A stretch of DNA of 64,000 bases from Ignavibacteria bacterium (GCA_025612245.1 JAAXKQ010000008.1:1-64000), one strand, 5' to 3'; shown: positions 52,926 through 61,862, counted from the stretch's first letter. Numbers and translations are program-made. The notes: generated from the sequence alone by a model not told the origin.

Positions 52926-53030
52926 TGTGATATGCCGCAACATTGGGCAGAATGCACTTTCTACATTGACTCGATCCCTCCTTTTAATTACGTTCTAGTA
53001 CTGTCATATTTCGTAAATAAAGGAGGAATT

Positions 53031-53591
53031 ATGTCTTTTAATAAATTTTTCTTTGCACTGCTTCTTTCAGTATTATTTCTTTCTTCTTCAGCAATACACG
53101 CCCAGCGCTACGGCGGAGGGTTTGCCTCGCCGGGTGTAGTTGAACTTGGCGGGGGTCTGACATTTCAGAGCACTACAAATGTAACAAACGGAAATACAGG
53201 CGGCACCACCACAATGTTTACACTGCAGCCTTATGTGGGATATTTCTTTACCGACGGATTTGAACTCGGCTTTAACCCCTTCGGAATTCAGACGGTGGAA
53301 GGAAACACAACCCTTTTGTTTTTGCTGGCCCCGTCCTACAACTTCCGCACCGGAAGCATTGCTTATCCATTTGTTGAGGGGCTGCTGGGACTTGCATCCC
53401 ATTCCGACGGGGATACCAGGAGCGGCTTCAGCTGGGGTTTAAGAGGTGGAATAAAGCTGGCAATTGTAGGCAACAGTCTCTTAAACCTGGGGCTTGAGTA
53501 CCTTCAGGTTTCCATGAATCCCTCGGGAGCCACTTCGCGTTATGGGTATAATCAGGTGGCATTTAATGTTGGTTTTACGGTCTGGTTCTGA
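53031..53591 (+). CDS. Outer-membrane beta-barrel protein
   Basis: Start at ATG 53031 after AAAGGAGGAATT; signal peptide; barrel-like C-terminus ending VGFTVWF. Confidence 0.75.
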   Translation: MSFNKFFFALLLSVLFLSSSAIHAQRYGGGFASPGVVELGGGLTFQSTTNVTNGNTGGTTTMFTLQPYVGYFFTDGFELGFNPFGIQTVEGNTTLLFLLAPSYNFRTGSIAYPFVEGLLGLASHSDGDTRSGFSWGLRGGIKLAIVGNSLLNLGLEYLQVSMNPSGATSRYGYNQVAFNVGFTVWF

Positions 53592-53688
53592 CGGAAACCT
53601 CAGCTAAAAATAATTTCAATTTCTTTTGACCGGATTTAATAAGGACGGCTTTAAGAAATAGGAACATTTGTAAACGTCCACGTTAAAT

Positions 53689-53810
53689 GCCCCGATGAGG
53701 GACGACAATTTTTTAGCCCGGGGTGACCAAATCCCCGGCAGGGGATGCGGGAACCCCCGGGAACCATGAATCCCCCCCACCCGCAAAGGAGCCCCGATGA
53801 GGGGCGAAAT
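53689..53810. repeat. REP-like GC-rich palindromic elements (two GCCCCGATGAGGG(G/A)C copies)
   Basis: GCCCCGATGAGGGACGACAA at 53689-53708 and GCCCCGATGAGGGGCGAAAT at 53791-53810, plus CCCGGGG...CCCCGGC palindromes between. Confidence 0.7.
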
Positions 53811-53846
53811 GTAAAGGCCCCTAAAACTCAATGGTTCAGATCAGAT

Positions 53847-54090
53847 ACCTTCCATCAAATCTATCTCCACCTGGTATTTGCAGTAAAATATAGGAAAGAT
53901 ATGATAAGGTCTGAGTTTTCAGAAGAAGGGGAATAAGATGCTGGCCATAAAGGCCATGCCCGATCATGTTCATATGCTCATTTCCTTCCTTCCCCGTTCT
54001 TCAGTTTCTGAAATGATGAGAGAGGTTAAATCATGTTCAACCGAGTTCATAAAGGAAAAAGGATGGTCAAAGTCACATATACCTGCTTAA
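53847..54090 (+). pseudogene. Degraded Y1 (HUH) transposase, IS200/IS605 TnpA or RAYT-like
   Basis: TFHQIYLHLVFAVKYRKDMIRSEF then, in a shifted frame from 53938, MLAIKAMPDHVHMLISFLPRSSVSEMMREVKSCSTEFI; frameshift, internal deletion, no Tyr-containing C-terminus. Confidence 0.85.
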
Positions 54091-54121
54091 GTTTCCTCAA
54101 ACATATTCCCTGAATTTTTTA

Positions 54122-54316
54122 TCATCGTTTTATGTGCCTGAGAATACTTGTTTTATCCAGCATAAAAAGATATACGGAAATGAGCGATACGCCGGACAAT
54201 ATTACCGGTAAAGCAAACTTTATGCTTCCGTCATTTAAGTTAACTATGAGATACAAAAGCCCGAAAAGCATTAGCGTGCTGCCCAAACCAACAAAAATGT
54301 TAAAATGCTTCTTCAC
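54122..54316 (-). CDS. Small two-TM membrane protein
   Basis: 64 aa, GTG start with upstream GAAGG; two hydrophobic stretches. Confidence 0.45.
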   Translation of the reverse strand: MKKHFNIFVGLGSTLMLFGLLYLIVNLNDGSIKFALPVILSGVSLISVYLFMLDKTSILRHIKR

Positions 54317-54344
54317 TATTTTATACCTTCTATGTATTGATTAC

Positions 54345-54737
54345 TTATTTCCTGTACCCGGTCATTCCGCCAAGAACGTTCATGGTTTTTATTCCGTGCT
54401 TGTCCAGAATTCCCTGCGCCCTTTTTGAACGGTGACCCGAGCGGCAGATGACTGCAATGTCCTTTCCCTTCAGCTTTTCAACCTCCGCAATCCTCTCTTC
54501 AAGCTGATCAACCGGTATATTTACTGCACCGTCGATTTTTCCTAAGGGACCTTTTAACTCCTCGGGCGTACGAACGTCCAGTACGACAAGGGAACTATCG
54601 CTTTTCATTTTTTCCTTTAACTGCTCTACCGTAATATCCATGTTTTTTTGGGAATCCTTGTCTTTTTCCTGCGCGCAGCCCGCACCATACAGCAAGACAA
54701 GCGCAAGCAATGCTGTAAAAATTCTGTAACTTCTCAC
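54345..54737 (-). CDS. Rhodanese-like domain lipoprotein
   Basis: Lipobox LLYGAGCAQ; VVLDVRTPEELKGPLGKIDGAVNIPV; DIAVICRSGHRSKRAQGIL. Confidence 0.93.
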   Translation of the reverse strand: MRSYRIFTALLALVLLYGAGCAQEKDKDSQKNMDITVEQLKEKMKSDSSLVVLDVRTPEELKGPLGKIDGAVNIPVDQLEERIAEVEKLKGKDIAVICRSGHRSKRAQGILDKHGIKTMNVLGGMTGYRK

Positions 54738-54752
54738 TATTTCTCCTTTCCT

Positions 54753-55004
54753 TTAATTCATGCCGCACATGCCCGCCGAGGGGCATCCGCCCGGAACACC
54801 CGACATGCAGCAGCTTCCGTTTTCACACCCGCCCGCTGAGTGCTCATGATGGCCTGAAACCGACGCGCTGAAAGACGACAGAAGCTTTTTGCTGTCGCCG
54901 GATTTGCACTTGGGACAGATGACCTCTTCCTGGCTGCTTAATGATTTATGAAGTACCTCAAACTTTGTGTTGCATGCGTTGCAGCGGTATTCAAATAACG
55001 GCAT
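54753..55004 (-). CDS. FmdB-family zinc-ribbon protein with Cys/His-rich tail
   Basis: MPLFEYRCNACNTKFEVLHKS..EVICPKCKSGDSKKLLSSF; tail GHHEHSAGGCENGSCCMSGVPGGCPSAGMCGMN. Confidence 0.92.
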   Translation of the reverse strand: MPLFEYRCNACNTKFEVLHKSLSSQEEVICPKCKSGDSKKLLSSFSASVSGHHEHSAGGCENGSCCMSGVPGGCPSAGMCGMN

Positions 55005-55067
55005 TGTATGTTTGTCTCCTAATTTTTTCTATTATGGTTAAATTCTTCTTCTCCACCTGCTCAGGCT

Positions 55068-55304
55068 TTATTCCTTAAGCCCGAGAAAGGAAAGCAGCCT
55101 CCGGTGCGCGTCATCTGAAAGCTTTACGTTATACTTTTTGTAAAAACTAATAGTGGTTTCAACCGAGTTGAAATAATTCCGGCACGATCCGCAGCTTTCC
55201 AGATGCTCTTTGATTTCCAGGCACCTTGGTGAATTCAGCTCTTCACCCAGGTTATCACAAATGTGATTCATTACTTCTCTGCACGTAACTTTGTTATTTT
55301 CCAT
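55068..55304 (-). CDS. Zinc-finger (ZAS/zf-HC2) anti-sigma factor
   Basis: CLEIKEHLESCGSCRNYFNSVE (HxxxCxxC motif); overlaps ECF sigma stop by 11 nt. Confidence 0.85.
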   Translation of the reverse strand: MENNKVTCREVMNHICDNLGEELNSPRCLEIKEHLESCGSCRNYFNSVETTISFYKKYNVKLSDDAHRRLLSFLGLKE

Positions 55305-55860
55305 CTTGCAATCTTTTGTTTATCTCGTTTCTTAAAAATGCCCTCGCCCTGTGCAGCCTCGACTTGACCGCAGGTACGGACAGTTTTGCTATTTTACCCG
55401 TCTCCTCGGTGGAGAGCCCCTCCACGTCCCTTAAGAGAAAGACAACCCTGTAATCGGGCGGAAGCTTTTCTATGGACTCGTCCAGTATTTCCCTCAGTTC
55501 CTCGTTTTCAACTGTCCTGTCGGGAGTAACCGACCAGTCGGCTACGCTGCCTTCATCAATAAAACTCTCATCATCGTCGAAGGAAGTATAGCTGTGCTTT
55601 TTATCTGAACGTGCAAGCATCAGGCAGTGATTCGACACTATGGTATAAAGCCACGTGGAAAGTTTGCTTTTTTTGTCAAACTGATGCAGGTTCTTTACCA
55701 TGCTCAGAAAAGTCTCCTGCATCGTATGCTCGGCACGCTCGCGGTTGCGGCAGATCTTAAAGGCAAAGTTATATACCGTCTGCTCGTACTTCTTAACGAG
55801 TTCCGAAAGGGCCTTCCTGTCGCCATTCTGTGCCCGCTCAATTATTTCATTTTCTTCCAT
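55294..55860 (-). CDS. ECF sigma factor (RpoE-like)
   Basis: VKKYEQTVYNFAFKICRNRERAEHTMQETFLSMVKNLHQFDKKSKLSTWLYTIVSNHCLM; LPPDYRVVFLLRDVEGLSTEETGKIAKLSVPAVKSRLHRARAFLR. Confidence 0.95.
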   Translation of the reverse strand: MEENEIIERAQNGDRKALSELVKKYEQTVYNFAFKICRNRERAEHTMQETFLSMVKNLHQFDKKSKLSTWLYTIVSNHCLMLARSDKKHSYTSFDDDESFIDEGSVADWSVTPDRTVENEELREILDESIEKLPPDYRVVFLLRDVEGLSTEETGKIAKLSVPAVKSRLHRARAFLRNEINKRLQDGK

Positions 55861-55946
55861 TTAGTATGATGCTGTGTGCTGAAAAAAGATTCAAAAAAAT
55901 GTATGCAAAATACGCCGGAAACTCAAACAAAAAGCTCCCGGGGGCT

Positions 55947-56558
55947 TCAGATTTCCAGGCTTTTCCACAGGTACCAGCTTGCAAGCGTGCTGTACGGGTG
56001 CCAGTTGTTCTCCAGTGCTATCTGCCTTATCATCTCCTCGTCTGGCATTGCCTCAAGCTTATAATTTAACATAATTGCACGCTTAATTCCAAGATCTCCC
56101 GTGGGTAGTACGTTCGGGCGGAAAAGCGTAAATATCAAAAACATGTGCGCCGTCCATACCCCTATCCCTTTTACCTTCGTGAGCTCCTCAATTATCTCTC
56201 CGTCGCTCTTCCTGTTTATATTCTTCAGGCTTACCTCTCCGCTTAAAAGCTTCTCTGAAAGGTCCTTTACGTATTTTACCTTTGCGTTAGAAAGCCCGAG
56301 ACTCCTTAAGACCGCGTCTTCTGTTGCCAGTATGAGCTCCGGACTTGGCGAATGCCTGAAGTATTCCATAAAGCGGCCGCATATGACTTCGGCCACCCTC
56401 ATCGAAAGCTGCTGACCGATGATGCTCTCAAGAAGTGAATAGTAGTAGTTCCTGTGCGCTTTGAGCGTGCAGGGCCCTGCTTTTTTTATTATTCCGGCCA
56501 GACTTTTATCGTTCTTTGAAAGATGCTTTATTCCGCTTTTAATTTCAAGCTGTTCCAT
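55947..56558 (-). CDS. HhH-GPD DNA glycosylase (3-methyladenine, AlkA-like)
   Basis: YYSLLESIIGQQLSMRVAEVICGRF; LTKVKGIGVWTAHMFLIFTLFRPNVLPTGDLGIKRAI. Confidence 0.9.
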   Translation of the reverse strand: MEQLEIKSGIKHLSKNDKSLAGIIKKAGPCTLKAHRNYYYSLLESIIGQQLSMRVAEVICGRFMEYFRHSPSPELILATEDAVLRSLGLSNAKVKYVKDLSEKLLSGEVSLKNINRKSDGEIIEELTKVKGIGVWTAHMFLIFTLFRPNVLPTGDLGIKRAIMLNYKLEAMPDEEMIRQIALENNWHPYSTLASWYLWKSLEI

Positions 56559-56786
56559 ACAACTTTACTCCTCCCGACTTTCACACAATTGTTCAACTTC
56601 AGGTGTAAACTTACTTTTTTAAGCAAACTTAAGAATTCCGCGCCAAACTTTCATTGCCAATTTTATACTTATACCCGCCCCCTTTTTAAGCCCCCGGGCA
56701 ATTTAATTTTTATCCTTTTTACTTTTGGCTTTAGTTCTTACCTTTGCCTTTAATTTTTAAGTTTTATCGGGAAGCTATTCTTGTAA

Positions 56787-57692
56787 ATGAACCCTATTAC
56801 AATACTCGGCCCAACTGCCACAGGAAAGACACAGCTTGCCGCAAGGCTTGCACTGAAATTTGACGGCGAAATAATTTCTGCCGACTCCAGGCAGGTCTAT
56901 ACGGGAATGGACTTTGGCACGGGAAAGGACCTTCAGGATTATATTGTCGAAGGTAAATTAGTCCCTTATCACCTGATAGACGTTGCCTCTCCCACAGAAG
57001 AATTCAACCTCTACAGGTTCCTGGAGCTCTTTTATAAAGCTTTTACTGAAGTTTCCTCACGCGGTAAAATCCCGTTTCTTACCGGAGGAACAGGGCTTTA
57101 CCTGAATGCGGTTCTGCGCTCCTACAGCATGAAGGAGGCTTTAAGCGGAATGGAATACCTTTCCGCACTTGACAGTCTTTCACTTGAAGAGCTTCAGGCT
57201 AGGCTTCGCAAGTCAAACCCAAGGCTCCATAACACAACCGACCTGCTGGATAAAAAAAGGGTAATTGAGGCCTTAAGAATTGCTGAAAGCACGGCTGAGG
57301 CAGACTCTTTTGCGGAAATTGAAATTCATCCCCTCGTAATTGGAATTCATCTCGACAGGCAGATAATTAAAGACAGGATAACACGGCGACTGAAAAAAAG
57401 ACTTGAAGAAGGGATGATTGATGAGGTCAAAAGCCTTCTCAGGCAGGGTGTCAGCTTTGAGAAACTCGACTTCTTCGGGCTTGAATACAGGTTTATCGGG
57501 CAGTACCTTAAAGGGGACCTTAACTATAACGACATGTACCAGAAGCTAAACTCGGCTATCCACGCTTTCGCCAAGCGTCAGATGACCTGGTTCAGGAAAA
57601 TGGAGCGCGAAGGCGTAAAAATTAACTGGATCGAAGGCCCCGACTTTGAAAAAGCCAGCCTCATAATTGAACAACATCTTAAAAGAAATTAA
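56787..57692 (+). CDS. miaA: tRNA dimethylallyltransferase
   Basis: ILGPTATGKTQLAARLALKFDGEIISADSRQVYTGMDFGTGK; FLTGGTGLYLNAV; AFAKRQMTWFRK. Confidence 0.96.
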   Translation: MNPITILGPTATGKTQLAARLALKFDGEIISADSRQVYTGMDFGTGKDLQDYIVEGKLVPYHLIDVASPTEEFNLYRFLELFYKAFTEVSSRGKIPFLTGGTGLYLNAVLRSYSMKEALSGMEYLSALDSLSLEELQARLRKSNPRLHNTTDLLDKKRVIEALRIAESTAEADSFAEIEIHPLVIGIHLDRQIIKDRITRRLKKRLEEGMIDEVKSLLRQGVSFEKLDFFGLEYRFIGQYLKGDLNYNDMYQKLNSAIHAFAKRQMTWFRKMEREGVKINWIEGPDFEKASLIIEQHLKRN

Positions 57693-59045
57693 ATGAACAC
57701 TCCAGACATGTTGCCTTTGGAAGTAGACCGTTACCTTGCAAAATATTCACTTCAGGGCTGGCATCTTGAATATTGTGCCGCAGATGAGATCCACCTTGCG
57801 GTAGTCATTCCTGCCATTCAGGAATATAATAACATCAGAAAGCTTCTTTCCTCTCTGGCGCAAAATGACCCGAAGTATTTCAGGCACACACTGATTACCT
57901 TTGTTATTAACAACACCGCTAAAGCTTCGGAGGAAGTTACAGGTAACAACATGCGTTCCCTTGGGCTTCTTAAGAATATTATTTCTAAAGCAGAGTCAGA
58001 TGACCCCGTTATAAAAGAGACCCTGGCCTCGGGGCTTAGGCTTGCACTTGTGGACGCTTCCTCAAAAGGACTTGAGCTTCCGGAAAAGGATGGTGGAGTT
58101 GGCCTGGCAAGAAAAATAGGCATGGACCTTGCACTTTCTGCTTTCAGCTACAACACCGCTAAAAATGTTATTGCATGCCTGGATGCCGACTGCACGGTAG
58201 AGAATAATTATATTACTTCGATCTATGGGGCTTTTGGTAAAAAAGATATCCACGCGGCTTACGTAAACTTCAGGCATACTATTCCCATGGCCCCGGGCAG
58301 CGCGCCCGGTGAAGCAGCACTTGCAATCGTCTGCTATGAGATATTTTTAAGGTACTACGTCTTAGGGCTAGTTCTGGCCGCCTCTCCTTACGCATTCCAC
58401 ACCATCGGATCTACAATGGCCTGCCGGTATGAAAGCTACATTAAGGCTGAAGGCATGAATAAACGAAAGGCAGCCGAGGACTTTTACTTTATGGAAAAAC
58501 TGGCCAAGAATAACGTAATTCATAAAATAAATTCCACTACCGTATTTCCCTCGCCAAGGGGCTCATGGAGGGTTCCTTTCGGAACAGGGCAGAGGGTCAA
58601 CAGGTTTGTTTCACACAGCCATGATGAATACCTCCTTTATTCACCCGCATCTTTTTATGTATTGGAAGACTGGCTGAAAGAGTTTAATTCATTCGAAATT
58701 TGTCAAGCCATGCCGTACATAGCCAAAGCAAAGGAAATTCATCCTTCACTTGGCCGCTTTCTGGAAGAGCAGAATTTTGAGCGCGACTGGAATAAAATAC
58801 TGGCAAATTCAAAAAGCAATCTTCAGTTAATTAAACAGAAGAAACTCTGGTTTGACGGCTTCAGGACCCTCAAACTAATCCACTTCCTGAGGGATAACGG
58901 CTTTCCTCCCATAAATATGTTTGACGCCCTGGATGAAATCTTCAGGCGCATGCAGATTCCTTTTCAGACTGAAAGAGAAAAAGGAACAATTCCACCTTTT
59001 GAAGTACAGATCAAATACCTTGAAAGGTTGAGGGAAATTGCCTGA
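57693..59045 (+). CDS. Family 2 glycosyltransferase-like protein
   Basis: LAVVIPAIQEYNNIRKLLSSL; VIACLDADCTVENNYI; begins directly after miaA stop. Confidence 0.75.
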   Translation: MNTPDMLPLEVDRYLAKYSLQGWHLEYCAADEIHLAVVIPAIQEYNNIRKLLSSLAQNDPKYFRHTLITFVINNTAKASEEVTGNNMRSLGLLKNIISKAESDDPVIKETLASGLRLALVDASSKGLELPEKDGGVGLARKIGMDLALSAFSYNTAKNVIACLDADCTVENNYITSIYGAFGKKDIHAAYVNFRHTIPMAPGSAPGEAALAIVCYEIFLRYYVLGLVLAASPYAFHTIGSTMACRYESYIKAEGMNKRKAAEDFYFMEKLAKNNVIHKINSTTVFPSPRGSWRVPFGTGQRVNRFVSHSHDEYLLYSPASFYVLEDWLKEFNSFEICQAMPYIAKAKEIHPSLGRFLEEQNFERDWNKILANSKSNLQLIKQKKLWFDGFRTLKLIHFLRDNGFPPINMFDALDEIFRRMQIPFQTEREKGTIPPFEVQIKYLERLREIA

Positions 59046-59193
59046 AAAAGCAGGCTTCAGGGCCCTGTCGATTTCGGCCATCACAGCTTCGTCAAGAGTT
59101 CCTCTCTTTTTTATTATACGGGACTCTTTATCTACAGACCTGATTTGACCCGTGTATTTTTTGACACAAATTCCAGCACATAACTTATCCCAG
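59046..59193 (-). pseudogene. MazF/PemK-like toxin C-terminal relic
   Basis: Minus-strand frame CVKKYTGQIRSVDKESRIIKKRGTLDEAVMAEIDRALKPAF matches MazF C-terminal pattern (QIRTIDKxRLxxKxxxLDxxxMxxVDEAL); no N-terminal MazF sequence upstream. Confidence 0.6.
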
Positions 59194-59599
59194 ATTCCAG
59201 GTGTAGCTCATGAGCCGAGCCAGGCAGGGTATGAGGGATCGGCTAACCTGGGCCTTCTGCCGCGGCTGATTACGCCCTTCATTTAAGGACTTATGGTGCG
59301 CATAATGTTAGATGTTCATATTTCAGTTGAGGACTTCTTCTACTCCGGGAAAAAATCCAAAGTTTTTTGCCCTCTTAGCCCCTTGTTTTTTTAACACCTA
59401 AAGAAGTATTTTTGCCGAAGATTATGTTTATGCCGCTGAGGGGCCGCTAAGACAGGAAACCGCAGTTTTGCATTCCGGAACGGGACTTCAGTAAAGATTT
59501 TATGTTCAACAGAGGGTTTTTAAGTTCATAGATGGACAATGTACCATCTTCCGTTACTTTTATACTCTCATGAAGAGATATTATTATAAAGGAGAAGAA

Positions 59600-60094
59600 A
59601 TGGATTTTAACAGGGAAATTGTTTTACGCTCACAAAGGTCAAAATATTTCAGGTCTTTATTGAGTTCTTTGATTTTTACCTCATTCGGCGTCAAGCTGAT
59701 CATGCAGGCGCATTCCACGGTAGGCTGGATGATCGCTCTTGTCTTCGGGTTTGCAGCTGTCGCTTCTTTAATTCCGCTGCTTCCAAACCAGTCTTACCTT
59801 AAGCTGGATAAGTACGGCTTTACAATAAGAAGCATGTTCCAGACAATCAAGGTTAAGTGGCACGAGGTGGAAAATTTTGAGGCTGCAAAGCGCTATCATA
59901 AGAAAACCGTTATCTACTCCTTCGACAGGAAAAAACGCAACTACGTAAACGTCGAAAACCTGATCGGTAAAAAAGAAATGCTGCCCGACGTCTACGGCAT
60001 GGACGCCCAGGCACTGGCGGATTTGATGGAAAGCTTCAGGGTCAGGTTCGGCTACACACGCATGGCTGCAGAAGAGATTGCCTCATTAAATTAA
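59600..60094 (+). CDS. STM3941-like membrane protein
   Basis: EIVLRSQRSKYFRSLLSSLIFTSFGVKLIM...YLKLDKYGFTIRSMFQTIKVKWHEVENFE; SD AAAGGAGAAGAA before ATG 59600 (ORF track start 59570). Confidence 0.7.
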   Translation: MDFNREIVLRSQRSKYFRSLLSSLIFTSFGVKLIMQAHSTVGWMIALVFGFAAVASLIPLLPNQSYLKLDKYGFTIRSMFQTIKVKWHEVENFEAAKRYHKKTVIYSFDRKKRNYVNVENLIGKKEMLPDVYGMDAQALADLMESFRVRFGYTRMAAEEIASLN

Positions 60095-60101
60095 GCTTAT
60101 A

Positions 60102-60133
60102 AAAAAGCCGCACATATTTCAGTGCGGCTTTTT
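60102..60133. terminator. Bidirectional intrinsic terminator
   Basis: AAAAAGCCGCAC-ATATTTCA-GTGCGGCTTTTT between convergent genes. Confidence 0.9.
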
Positions 60134-60161
60134 ATTTCTTTTATGCGGCTTTTCATTAGCC

Positions 60162-61862
60162 TTAAACACCCACCATTCCTCCTGCTGCTGCTGCAATGCC
60201 TGAAATAACGGCGGTACCGAATGCCCACCAGGCTGCGGTTGATGCGGTCTTTCTGACCTCATCTGCCTGATGTACGGTTTCCTGTTTTGCCATATCCACC
60301 CTGCGCTCAATTTCATGCTTCATCTGGTCTACTTTCATGAGGAAACTGTCGCGCGCACTTTCAACCTTGCTTACTATTCTCTCTGCATCCTCATCCGAAA
60401 TGTCCTTTCTTGAGGCGATGATTGCCTTGATGGAATCCCTGTCCATGGACTTAACCCTGTTTGCCAGGGCCTCAGCACCGGCCTTGGGGTCGTGGAAGAG
60501 TTTTTCCACATCGTGAGCAACACCTTCGTATTCCAACTCGGGACGCCCGAGGGAGTTCATGTAATTCCTGAGCTTGTTTATTATGCCGTCCTTTACGTCC
60601 GAAGTTTTATTGGTGATCTGGTCAATTACCATATAGACTTTATCCACCATTTTTTCTGCTTCCTGCTGGCTTATGTCCTGCCTCTGTGCAATGACCCTGG
60701 CCACGTCCTGACGGTCTATATGGCTCAGACGGCTTTTAAGTGAATTGGCGGCATCCTTTGGATCCGTAAACAGCCTTTCAAGGTCCCTTTTTATTGCATC
60801 CGGATTTAATTCTTCCTTATTCGTACTCCTCAGGTAATCCTCAAACTGCCTGCGCGTGTTCTCAGCTTCTTCTCTCGACATGCCCGTCATCTGCAACGCC
60901 GAATCGGCTACCTTTGAGGCAGTATCCTTGTCCGACTTGGCTTCTTCTTTAATTTTTGAAAAAGCGCTCGAAAACTTTTCAGCCACCGGGCGCGCGGATT
61001 CATCCGTATAGCCGTGAGTCTTTAGGGTCGCCACCAGCATGTCGGTATCAATAAATGGAGCGCTATGGTCCTGAATTGCACGTATTTCCGTATGGTCCAG
61101 CATCCTTGCAAATTCCATTGCCATCTGCTGGGGGTCTATTCTCTGGGGCTTGAGCTGGTTAACGTAGTTCTGTATCTGTTTCTTAATGTCGTCTGCATCC
61201 GTGTCCCCAAATATCTCTTCGCGGACTGCTCCTGCTACCTTGGCTGCCGTATCGGCAACTTTATCCTCCTCCGATTTTGAGAAAATTGAAGCCGTCATGT
61301 TATATGCAGTTCTAAGTCCCGTTGCGGCAAGCCTTACCAGTGAACCGACTAAAGAGGAAACGGCACTGACTTCAATTGTCATCATTGCCACGTAAAAAAG
61401 TCCCCATATCACAAGTCCAAGCACCATGCCTACAGTCCTGTTCGAAGTTAGGCTGAGCTCTGTAGCAAGCCAGCTGGCAAAGAAGAGTGCAATGCTGGCT
61501 GTCAAAAGCGTCCAGATCCCAAAGGCACTGCTGATGGTGCGTATGCTCTCGTTAACGGAAGGGGATTCATCACTCTGTGAAACATGCACGCTTTTTCCTC
61601 CCTTTTTCCCGCTGGTTACAGTGCTCAGCATCGTAAGACCCGATGCAACCGAGAGATTTGTCAGTATAAGCTGGAATGCTACTGCTAGTATGACACCTGC
61701 GATAATGCCGACTATATAGTTTCCCGCACTCGGCATTACAGTTACCTGCTGAGTGGGTGCTATGCCCATATCCTGTACATCCTGCGCGTAGTTCAGCACC
61801 GGCAGAACAGCTGCTGCCAGCATGCAGAAGAACAGCAGTTTATAGGTTTTTAACTTATTCAT
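60162..61862 (-). CDS. Membrane protein with internal repeats, function unknown
   Basis: Signal/TM N-terminus, several TMs, three ~75-aa repeats such as NYMNSLGRPELEYEGVAHDVEKLFHDPKAGAEALANRVKSMDRDSIKAIIASRKDISDEDAERIVSKV. Confidence 0.8.
   Translation of the reverse strand: MNKLKTYKLLFFCMLAAAVLPVLNYAQDVQDMGIAPTQQVTVMPSAGNYIVGIIAGVILAVAFQLILTNLSVASGLTMLSTVTSGKKGGKSVHVSQSDESPSVNESIRTISSAFGIWTLLTASIALFFASWLATELSLTSNRTVGMVLGLVIWGLFYVAMMTIEVSAVSSLVGSLVRLAATGLRTAYNMTASIFSKSEEDKVADTAAKVAGAVREEIFGDTDADDIKKQIQNYVNQLKPQRIDPQQMAMEFARMLDHTEIRAIQDHSAPFIDTDMLVATLKTHGYTDESARPVAEKFSSAFSKIKEEAKSDKDTASKVADSALQMTGMSREEAENTRRQFEDYLRSTNKEELNPDAIKRDLERLFTDPKDAANSLKSRLSHIDRQDVARVIAQRQDISQQEAEKMVDKVYMVIDQITNKTSDVKDGIINKLRNYMNSLGRPELEYEGVAHDVEKLFHDPKAGAEALANRVKSMDRDSIKAIIASRKDISDEDAERIVSKVESARDSFLMKVDQMKHEIERRVDMAKQETVHQADEVRKTASTAAWWAFGTAVISGIAAAAGGMVGV

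Noticed and set aside
53616-53831. 71-aa minus ORF (…RGFPHPLPGIWSPRAKKLSSLIG…)
   Set aside because: Arises from translation of the GC-rich REP-like repeats.
59200-59290. tRNA-like look of GTGTAGCTCATGAGC...GGGATCGGCTAACC
   Set aside because: No acceptor stem, anticodon arm or T-loop consistent with a tRNA cloverleaf.
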